Shown one piece after another: positions 1 to 4,229 of a DNA stretch of 5,605 nucleotides. A model generated the notes under the pieces. That model was not told where the DNA came from. It worked only from the letters and a program-made list of their open reading frames with translations, and searched no databases. Position numbers and translations under genes: made by a program. Within the stretch, counting starts at the first letter, position 1, and every line of letters starts with the position of its first letter. The DNA lies in NCBI GenBank assembly GCA_900765125.1, contig CAAFQL010000397.1, positions 1 to 5,605 of the forward strand, given 5' to 3'. The DNA comes from Oscillospiraceae bacterium (GTDB taxonomy: Bacteria > Bacillota > Clostridia > Oscillospirales > Ruminococcaceae).

Positions 1-101
1 AAAGTCAGATAAACTGCAAGAAAACTTGTTGTAACAGATAATGTGCTGGGTATTAAATTCGCTGTATTAAAATATAACAAAATATAATACTATAATTATA
101 A

Positions 102-134
102 GGAGAAACAAATATAATGTTTCTCCCTTTTATT
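102..134 (+). terminator. Rho-independent terminator of an upstream plus-strand unit
   Basis: An 8-bp perfect stem (GGAGAAAC at 102-109 with GTTTCTCC at 119-126) closes a 9-nt AT-rich loop. It is followed on the plus strand by CTTTTATTT. The T-run lies on the plus side only, so it should end a transcript entering from the left of the window. The last codons of that gene cannot be assigned: two plus frames stop at 32-34 and 39-41, and too little sequence is visible to choose. It is convergent with the tRNA-Lys terminator at 144-186. Confidence 0.7.
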
Positions 135-143
135 TAATATGAG

Positions 144-186
144 TAAAAAATAAAAAACGGATGAAAGCAAGCAATACTTTCATCCG
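144..186 (-). terminator. Rho-independent terminator of tRNA-Lys
   Basis: A perfect 10-bp stem (plus-strand arms CGGATGAAAG at 158-167 and CTTTCATCCG at 177-186, 9-nt loop) is followed on the minus strand by TTTTTTATTTTTT. It begins 10 nt after the encoded CCA of tRNA-Lys, which makes that tRNA a single-gene transcript. Confidence 0.9.
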
Positions 187-196
187 CTTCGTCCAC

Positions 197-272
197 TGGT
201 GAGACATGAGGGATTTGAACCCTCGACCCTACGCTTAAAAGGCGTATGCTCTACCGACTGAGCTAATGTCTC
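197..272 (-). tRNA. tRNA-Lys (anticodon UUU)
   Basis: The minus strand folds as a complete 76-nt type I tRNA. The 7-bp acceptor is GAGACAT/ATGTCTC, the D stem GCTC/GAGC, the anticodon stem TACGC/GCGTA, and the T stem GAGGG/CCCTC with loop TTCAAAT. The anticodon loop CTTTTAA puts UUU at 239-237, so it reads AAA and, by wobble, AAG lysine codons. Discriminator A and CCA are encoded (200-197). It has its own promoter (315-287) and terminator (186-144). Confidence 0.97.
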
Positions 273-286
273 ATACAACGTTTTAT

Positions 287-315
287 ATTATATCACAAAT
301 CTTATTACTTGTCAA
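287..315 (-). promoter_or_regulatory. Sigma-A type promoter of tRNA-Lys
   Basis: On the minus strand, TTGACA (315-310) and TATAAT (292-287) are separated by exactly 17 bp, with TG one base before the -10 (extended -10). Transcription should start near 280, about 8 nt before the mature tRNA 5' end at 272. Both hexamers match consensus completely, as expected for a strong stable-RNA promoter. Confidence 0.92.
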
Positions 316-355
316 GCTTTTTTTCAATTTTTTTCTATTTATTTTGAAAAAAGCT
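315..355. repeat. AT-rich imperfect inverted repeat upstream of the tRNA-Lys promoter
   Basis: AGC-T7-CAA (315-327) is mirrored by TTG-A6-GCT (344-355), with one extra T in the left arm. It abuts the -35 of the tRNA-Lys promoter. The long A/T tracts could act as an UP element or curve the DNA; that role is inference. It lacks the GC-rich stem of a terminator. Confidence 0.45.
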
Positions 356-411
356 GTTCCTACCTTGTTAAAAGTCTCATATTCCTCGCAATTGCGTTAA
401 ATCCAGACAGA

Positions 412-436
412 TTCAAAAAAATCGGATTTTTTTGAA
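412..436. repeat. Perfect AT-rich inverted repeat upstream of the tRNA-Arg promoter
   Basis: TTC-A7-T (412-422) is perfectly mirrored by A-T7-GAA (426-436) around a 3-nt CGG centre. It ends 8 bp before the -35 of tRNA-Arg. The A7 and T7 tracts occupy the place of an UP element. The stem is nearly all A:T and no T-run follows it on either strand, so a terminator is unlikely. Confidence 0.5.
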
Positions 437-444
437 AAAAATGC

Positions 445-473
445 TTGACAAATGATTTGGTATGTGATATAAT
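445..473 (+). promoter_or_regulatory. Sigma-A type promoter of tRNA-Arg
   Basis: TTGACA (445-450) and TATAAT (468-473) have a 17-bp spacer, with TG at 465-466 giving an extended -10. The predicted start near 480 leaves a leader of about 16 nt before the tRNA at 496. It is divergent from the tRNA-Lys promoter, about 130 bp away. Confidence 0.92.
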
Positions 474-495
474 ATATCATGTTGTGAGAAACGAT

Positions 496-572
496 GTGCC
501 TGTAGCTCAGCTGGATAGAGTGACTGGCTACGAACCAGTAGGTCGGGGGTTCGAATCCCTCCAGGCACGCCA
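496..572 (+). tRNA. tRNA-Arg (anticodon ACG)
   Basis: A complete 77-nt type I tRNA. Acceptor GTGCCTG/CAGGCAC, D stem GCTC/GAGT (one G-U pair), anticodon stem ACTGG/CCAGT, T stem GGGGG/CCCTC (one G-U pair) with loop TTCGAAT. The anticodon loop CTACGAA puts ACG at 530-532. From family knowledge, bacterial tRNA-Arg(ACG) is deaminated at A34 to inosine by TadA and then reads CGU, CGC and CGA. Discriminator G and CCA are encoded (569-572). It has its own promoter and terminator. Open frames crossing this region on both strands are artefacts. Confidence 0.97.
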
Positions 573-580
573 CAGCAAAC

Positions 581-614
581 AGCCGTTTGAATATTTTCAA
601 GCGGCTATTTTTTT
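581..614 (+). terminator. Rho-independent terminator of tRNA-Arg
   Basis: An 11-bp stem with one G-U pair (581-591 with 596-606) closes a TATT loop and is followed by A and seven T residues (608-614). It starts 8 nt after the encoded CCA. The tRNA-Leu terminator faces it 21 nt downstream. Confidence 0.93.
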
Positions 615-635
615 ACCTCTTTTATTGTTTAAGGT

Positions 636-671
636 AAATAAAAAACGCCCTTTTCAAAAGAAAAAGGCGTT
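636..671 (-). terminator. Rho-independent terminator of tRNA-Leu
   Basis: On the minus strand an 11-bp stem with one G-U pair (671-661 with 654-644, loop 660-655) is followed by TTT TTATTT. The first stem base is the last A of the tRNA-Leu CCA end, so there is no spacer between tRNA and hairpin. Confidence 0.9.
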
Positions 672-756
672 GGTGCCGGTGGTGGGACTTGAACCCACAC
701 GTAGTCACCTACAACGGATTTTGAGTCCGTCTCGTCTGCCATTCCGACACACCGGC
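671..756 (-). tRNA. tRNA-Leu (anticodon CAA)
   Basis: The minus strand encodes an 86-nt type II tRNA with acceptor GCCGGTG/CACCGGC, anticodon stem ACGGA/TCCGT and loop CTCAAAA. The anticodon CAA lies at 723-721 and reads UUG leucine codons. The long variable arm with a GTAG/CTAC stem is typical of leucine tRNAs. The T-loop is TTCAAGT, and discriminator A plus CCA are encoded (674-671). Its promoter lies at 799-771, divergent from the DnaD-like gene. Confidence 0.96.
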
Positions 757-770
757 AAATCACTTTATAT

Positions 771-799
771 AGTATAACACATTTAAATCATATTGTCAA
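771..799 (-). promoter_or_regulatory. Sigma-A type promoter of tRNA-Leu
   Basis: On the minus strand TTGACA (799-794) and TATACT (776-771) are 17 bp apart, with TG one base before the -10. The start is predicted near 764, about 8 nt before the tRNA. It lies in the 74-bp gap shared with the divergent DnaD-like gene. I found no convincing plus-strand promoter in that gap; a weak CCGACA/TATATA pair at 744-771 would place its -35 inside the tRNA gene. Confidence 0.9.
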
Positions 800-830
800 G
801 TGCTTTGTAAAGTATTTTTGGAGGTTTTTT

Positions 831-1862
831 ATGAAGCTATCTCTCTTAACAAACGGCTGGGGCATGATGTTTGGTGTTCCAACTGCTGTTGTTGACAAAT
901 ATCTGAAATTATCTACACCGTCACAACTAAAAGTCCTATTATACCTGCTTAGACATCAGTGCACAGAAATAGACACTGCTCAGATCTCAAAAGCTCTTTC
1001 CATGAATGAGGAGCTTATTGAAGAAGCTCTTATTTTCTGGGAACAGACTGAGCTTTTTTCTGCAATCAACGAGTTCCCTGCTGACACTGATGCTGCAAAA
1101 GAAAAAACATCACTTCATAAAGTTACTAACGTTAACGAAACAGCAATAGATATAAGCACACGTACACCTGTTGCTGTTGCACAGCATTCAAGCAGCGAGA
1201 TAACGCTTACACCAAGTGAAATAGCATCTGAGTTAAAAAGTAATACAGGCATGATGGAACTTTTCCGCATGGCTGAACAACTTATAGGAGAACCTCTCAA
1301 TCATATGCAGCAGCGTTCTCTCCTATGGCAGTATCAGTATCTGCAAGTACCGGGAGATATTATTCTGACAGTAATGTCATACTGCCGCAGTATGGATAAA
1401 AACTCTATGCAGTATTCTGAGAAACTTCTCTACAGTTGGTGGAATAAAGGTATTTGCACCATGCAGCAGATAAACGATGCAATTGTAAAAGATCAGGAGA
1501 GCCGTTCCTATCACGGAATGATCTCACGAACTCTTGATATGCAGAGACCTCCTACACCAAAGCAGAGAGAATTTTTCGACAACTGGCAGGCACTGGGCAT
1601 TCCAATAGACCTTATACGCTATGCCTATGAAAAGACTATTGAACAAACTGATAAGCGTTCCCTTCCCTATATGAATAAGATACTCACTGACTGGGCTAAA
1701 GCCGGCTACAAGACACGTGAGGAAGTGGATATGGGTGATAAACTTAATCAAAACAGTAACTCTATAAAAAATAAAAAAAGCACAGGAAAAAAGAAAACAG
1801 AAATACCGGAAAGTCCTATGGCCGATGCTTATCGTGCTCTTATTTATAATATTAACGAATAG
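831..1862 (+). CDS. DnaD-domain replication initiation/primosome protein
   Basis: A 343-aa DnaD/DnaB-family protein, expected to remodel DNA and help recruit the helicase loader during initiation or restart of replication in low-GC Gram-positives. Residues about 13-80 look like the N-terminal winged-helix domain. Residues about 82-135 are a polar linker. Two C-terminal DnaD/DnaB-type domains follow: about 137-216, with Y195..LL..WW and a following GI.T..QI, and about 241-300, with Y280..KIL..WAKAG. Both carry the family's aromatic Y-x(3)-I/L-L-x(2)-W pattern. Residues 312-322 are lysine-rich and could contact DNA. The ATG is set by GGAGG at 820-824 with a 6-nt spacer. The helicase-loader gene starts 26 nt after its stop, supporting an operon. 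Family assignment is strong; whether it is the essential DnaD/DnaB counterpart cannot be told from sequence alone. Confidence 0.9.
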   Translation: MKLSLLTNGWGMMFGVPTAVVDKYLKLSTPSQLKVLLYLLRHQCTEIDTAQISKALSMNEELIEEALIFWEQTELFSAINEFPADTDAAKEKTSLHKVTNVNETAIDISTRTPVAVAQHSSSEITLTPSEIASELKSNTGMMELFRMAEQLIGEPLNHMQQRSLLWQYQYLQVPGDIILTVMSYCRSMDKNSMQYSEKLLYSWWNKGICTMQQINDAIVKDQESRSYHGMISRTLDMQRPPTPKQREFFDNWQALGIPIDLIRYAYEKTIEQTDKRSLPYMNKILTDWAKAGYKTREEVDMGDKLNQNSNSIKNKKSTGKKKTEIPESPMADAYRALIYNINE

Positions 1863-1888
1863 TATCTCTGTTAAGAAAGGAGCAGCAT

Positions 1889-2878
1889 ATGAAATACGAA
1901 CATTTTGAAAAAGCACGTTCTGAAATAAGCTCAAGAAGAAATCGTGCCAAGACTGAAAATGACCGAAGATTCAAGGAGATAAATACACTTGTTCCTGAAA
2001 TTGCAGAAATAAACAATCAACTATTCCAGACAAGCCGTAAGATAATGCAGGTAATAAGAAGCGGTGAAGATATTGCCGAACGTATGAATGCACTGAAGCG
2101 TCAGAATCAGCAAGCTCAGGTCATGGTAAGACATCTGCTTAAAGAAAAAGGATATCCTGAAAACTACCTTGACATTTCATACACCTGTCCTAAATGCAGT
2201 GACACCGGTTACAGCGGCGGTACATACTGTGAGTGTCTTACCTCTCTTGCTGCAAAAATTGCTGCTGAGGAACTTAATAAAAACGCTCAGATAAACCTAT
2301 GCAGCTTTGAAAGCTTCGACCTTTCTTATTATAGAGGTCATAAAACCGAAAGCGGTTCTGACTGCTATAAAGCTATGGAGATAATTTTAGAATTTTGCAA
2401 AGAATACGCAGCTCATTTTTCAAAGGAATCTCCAAGCATCATGATGTTCGGAGGTACAGGTCTCGGCAAAACTCATTTATCACTATCAATTGCATCTGTT
2501 GTGCTTCAAAAGGGTTTCAGCGTACTTTACGACTCAGTTATAAATTTTCTGAGGCAAATTGAAAATGAACATTTCGGACGTGACACAACCGGCAACGACA
2601 CCCTTTCCCTTCTTCTTGAATGCGATCTTCTGATCCTCGACGACCTTGGAACGGAATTTGATACACCATTCTATCAATCAATGATATACAACATCATAAA
2701 TACAAGGATCAACCGCAGTCTTCCTACTATAATAAGCACAAACATGGATTGGAGCGGCATTTCGCATAAATATGAGGAAAGAATAACTTCACGCATTTTT
2801 GCCACTTATGTAAATCAACACTTTGTTGGATATGATGTAAGAATACTCAAAGCACAGCAAAAGTCTGTAAGAAGATAG
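1889..2878 (+). CDS. DnaC/DnaI-family AAA+ ATPase, replicative helicase loader
   Basis: A 329-aa AAA+ ATPase of the DnaC/DnaI type, expected to load the DnaB-type hexameric helicase onto DNA in the cytoplasm. Residues about 15-85 are charged and helical, probably coiled coil. A Cys4 motif follows (CPKC at 100-103, CEC at 114-116), likely a zinc site comparable to the zinc-bearing N-terminal domain of DnaI. The ATPase core has Walker A GGTGLGKT (188-195), Walker B LLILDDLG (247-254), a sensor 1 STN (283-285) and the conserved ERITSRI (297-303) containing arginines of the box VII type. Length fits DnaI (about 310 aa) better than E. coli DnaC (245 aa). The start is supported by AAAGGAG at 1876-1882 with a 6-nt spacer. 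It follows the DnaD-like gene closely, with no terminator between them. IstB transposition helpers are related, but the Cys4 domain, the DnaD neighbour and the lack of any transposase argue against that. Confidence 0.92.
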   Translation: MKYEHFEKARSEISSRRNRAKTENDRRFKEINTLVPEIAEINNQLFQTSRKIMQVIRSGEDIAERMNALKRQNQQAQVMVRHLLKEKGYPENYLDISYTCPKCSDTGYSGGTYCECLTSLAAKIAAEELNKNAQINLCSFESFDLSYYRGHKTESGSDCYKAMEIILEFCKEYAAHFSKESPSIMMFGGTGLGKTHLSLSIASVVLQKGFSVLYDSVINFLRQIENEHFGRDTTGNDTLSLLLECDLLILDDLGTEFDTPFYQSMIYNIINTRINRSLPTIISTNMDWSGISHKYEERITSRIFATYVNQHFVGYDVRILKAQQKSVRR

Positions 2879-2891
2879 TGTTTTACAAATA

Positions 2892-2920
2892 TTGACATTT
2901 TTTTCATAATATGATACAAT
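2892..2920 (+). promoter_or_regulatory. Sigma-A type promoter of the small DUF4190-like gene
   Basis: TTGACA (2892-2897) and TACAAT (2915-2920) are 17 bp apart, with TG at 2912-2913 giving an extended -10. Transcription should start near 2927, leaving an untranslated leader of about 60 nt. The promoter lies only 13 bp after the stop of the helicase-loader gene. No terminator separates them, so read-through from the dnaD/dnaC-like unit is also possible. Confidence 0.85.
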
Positions 2921-2973
2921 GTAAATTAAGGATGTATATTGGGGTTCCAATCGTTCATCTTACTAATTTATAT

Positions 2974-2979
2974 AGGAGG
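2974..2979 (+). promoter_or_regulatory. Ribosome binding site that fixes the start of the DUF4190-like gene
   Basis: AGGAGG lies 7 nt before ATG 2987. The same frame is open upstream to a TTG at 2939, but that codon has no comparable site, so the shorter 89-aa product is preferred. Confidence 0.85.
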
Positions 2980-2986
2980 ATGCTAT

Positions 2987-3256
2987 ATGGCTGTTGCATC
3001 ATTAGTGCTTGGTATTATTGCACTTGTATGTGTATTTTTTGGTTATGGAGCATGGCTTGGTCTTATTCTGGGTATAGTTGCTATTATACTCGCAGCTCAG
3101 GCTAAAAAGACAGAACCAAACAACGGAATGGCTACAGGCGGTTTGGTATGTGGCATCATAGCTGTTATTCTTGATGCTATCGTTGCTATTTCATGTACGC
3201 TGTGTGTTGGCTGTGCTGCTTGTGCTACCTGCTCTGGTCTTGGATTTTTTTGCTAA
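2987..3256 (+). CDS. Small DUF4190-like membrane protein with cysteine-ladder tail
   Basis: An 89-aa hydrophobic protein of unknown function. Residues 3-18 and 22-38 form two membrane segments rich in Gly, Ile, Leu and Val (SLVLGIIALV, GLILGIVAII). A short polar loop with K40 and K41 follows, then a third segment at about 50-69 (GGLVCGIIAVIL). The repeated 'GLxxGIxAxIL' pattern and the small basic loop resemble DUF4190 family proteins. Residues 70-82 carry five Cys exactly three residues apart (C70, C73, C76, C79, C82), and C89 is the last residue; C15 and C55 lie inside membrane segments. By the positive-inside rule the KK loop is cytoplasmic, so the Cys tail would be in or outside the membrane. 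The gene has its own promoter and is followed by a terminator-like hairpin at 3269-3307. DUF4190 membership is from pattern memory and is moderately sure. Confidence 0.8.
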   Translation: MAVASLVLGIIALVCVFFGYGAWLGLILGIVAIILAAQAKKTEPNNGMATGGLVCGIIAVILDAIVAISCTLCVGCAACATCSGLGFFC

Positions 3257-3268
3257 ATGAAAAATGTT

Positions 3269-3307
3269 CAGGTGGGCTGCTTATGCAGCCCATTTGTTTT
3301 CTTTATT
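3269..3307 (+). terminator. Terminator-like hairpin between the DUF4190-like gene and lgt
   Basis: A 12-bp stem with two G-U pairs (3269-3280 with 3285-3296; core GGGCTGC/GCAGCCC) closes a TTAT loop and is followed by TTTTCTTTATT. It begins 12 nt after the small gene's stop and should end that transcript. The T-run is interrupted by C, so read-through is possible. It finishes only 1 nt before the lgt ribosome binding site, so it may also act in the lgt leader. Confidence 0.8.
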
Positions 3308-3308
3308 C

Positions 3309-3315
3309 AAGGAGG
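3309..3315 (+). promoter_or_regulatory. Ribosome binding site that fixes the lgt start
   Basis: AAGGAGG lies 5 nt before ATG 3321. An in-frame ATG at 3264 would add 19 residues, but its codons run through the terminator-like hairpin and it has no ribosome binding site. ATG 3321 is therefore chosen. Confidence 0.88.
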
Positions 3316-3320
3316 TAATA

Positions 3321-4169
3321 ATGTTTCCCATATTAAATATCGGATCTTTCACCATAGGCGTATATGGTATATGCTGTACTGTTGGAATAGTACTTGCCGG
3401 ACTTCTGGCACTATATAATGCAAAATCTCAAAAAATAGACAGATATGATATGATCATATGCTTTGCCTCCATATTGATTGGTGCATTTATAGGTGCTAAA
3501 CTTTTGTATATTATAATTGACTTTCAGGCTGTACGACAATATTTTGAACAGGGCAGATTTAATTTTGAAACGCTGTCAGGAATAGTACAAGGAGGATTTG
3601 TGTTCTATGGAGGATTCATAGGTGGTCTTTTGGGAATATTTATATTCTCCGGAATAAGAAAAGTCTCTCCGATTCATTTTATAACAGTCATTGCACCCAG
3701 TGTTCCCCTTGCTCACGCATTTGGAAGAGTGGGATGCTTTATGGCAGGCTGTTGCTATGGTATCCCATCAGAAAAGTTTGGCATAGCCTTTACAAATTCT
3801 TTAGGAGCTCCAAACGGAATCAAGCTTTTCCCTGTGCAGCTTCTTGAAGCCGGACTTCTGCTTATACTGGCTATAATATGTCAGATATATTTTTCCAAAT
3901 CAAAACATCGTCACTGTACCATATATCTTTATATTTTCCTGTATCCTATTATAAGACTGGTCACAGAACGTTTCCGCTATGATGATGCAGAACGTGGGAT
4001 TTTCTTAGGTTTGTCAACCTCAACATGGATAAGCTTCTTTATTATTGTTTCCGGTATCATTCTCCTTGCGGCAGATATAAAAAAAGGTTTTCCGGAAAAG
4101 TCAACTCCAGATGCCATATTTGAAAGAGTATATGTGCTTGAAGATGAAGAAGATCATGATAATCATTAA
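3321..4169 (+). CDS. lgt: Prolipoprotein diacylglyceryl transferase (Lgt)
   Basis: A 282-aa polytopic membrane enzyme that moves the diacylglyceryl group of phosphatidylglycerol to the lipobox cysteine of prolipoproteins, the first step of lipoprotein maturation. About seven hydrophobic segments are visible. The Lgt signature region is GRVGCFMAGCCYG (135-147), with R136 matching the conserved Arg of the family. P171-x-Q-L-L-E176 corresponds to the family's P-x-Q-L-Y-E. Near the C-terminus, Y208 lies four residues before R212, then E216 and R219, matching the conserved Y-x(3)-R-x(3)-E-x(2)-R block. The segment FYGGFIGG (95-102) has Tyr where E. coli and B. subtilis Lgt have His (HGGL). A tail of about 30 residues after the last membrane segment is acidic (EDEEDHD). 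No promoter is visible between the hairpin at 3269-3307 and the start. Length is typical for the family. Confidence 0.9.
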   Translation: MFPILNIGSFTIGVYGICCTVGIVLAGLLALYNAKSQKIDRYDMIICFASILIGAFIGAKLLYIIIDFQAVRQYFEQGRFNFETLSGIVQGGFVFYGGFIGGLLGIFIFSGIRKVSPIHFITVIAPSVPLAHAFGRVGCFMAGCCYGIPSEKFGIAFTNSLGAPNGIKLFPVQLLEAGLLLILAIICQIYFSKSKHRHCTIYLYIFLYPIIRLVTERFRYDDAERGIFLGLSTSTWISFFIIVSGIILLAADIKKGFPEKSTPDAIFERVYVLEDEEDHDNH

Positions 4170-4187
4170 AACATATATATAAATTCA

Positions 4188-4225
4188 GGAGCTGCTGCAT
4201 TTATATCTGCAACAGCTCCATTTTT
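4188..4225 (+). terminator. Terminator of lgt, possibly shared with convergent ftsH
   Basis: A 12-bp stem with one C/A mismatch (4188-4199 with 4208-4219) and an 8-nt loop is followed on plus by ATTTTT, 18 nt after the lgt stop. On the minus strand the same hairpin lies 10 nt after the ftsH stop, but the run that follows is weaker (TGAATTTATAT). It is a good lgt terminator and a plausible, poorer one for ftsH. Confidence 0.82.
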
Positions 4226-4229
4226 CTGT

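Noticed and set aside
2..41. Possible last codons of an upstream gene ending at 34 or 41
   Set aside because: Two frames stop close together and only about 10 codons are visible, so neither can be supported. The terminator at 102-134 only shows that some plus-strand unit ends here.
397..600. Minus-strand 67-aa open frame containing LEGFEPPTYWF-like sequence
   Set aside because: It is the antisense of tRNA-Arg plus its promoter and terminator. This peptide type is a well-known artefact of tRNA regions.
445..777. Plus-strand 110-aa open frame
   Set aside because: It starts within the tRNA-Arg -35 and runs through tRNA-Arg, two terminators and the antisense of tRNA-Leu. There is no ribosome binding site.
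1524..1934. Minus-strand 136-aa open frame
   Set aside because: It overlaps the DnaD-like gene and the start of the loader gene antisense. It has no domain signature, and the plus-strand genes are clearly real.
1889..2878. IstB-type transposition helper instead of a helicase loader
   Set aside because: There is no IstA-like transposase or terminal inverted repeat nearby. The Cys4 N-terminal region and DnaD neighbour fit DnaC/DnaI.
2938..2951. Small ATTGG/CCAAT hairpin in the leader of the small membrane gene, considered as a regulatory element
   Set aside because: It is only a 5-bp stem with no conserved riboswitch or T-box features, and could easily be chance.
2939..2986. TTG start extending the small membrane protein by 16 residues
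   Set aside because: There is a perfect AGGAGG 7 nt before ATG 2987 and none before the TTG. The extension lies in the probable leader.
2911..3105. Plus-strand 64-aa open frame in another frame of the small membrane gene
   Set aside because: It begins at the -10 element and overlaps the better-supported 89-aa gene. It has no ribosome binding site.
3264..3320. ATG extending Lgt by 19 residues
   Set aside because: The extension is encoded by the terminator-like hairpin and has no ribosome binding site. ATG 3321 has one at ideal distance.
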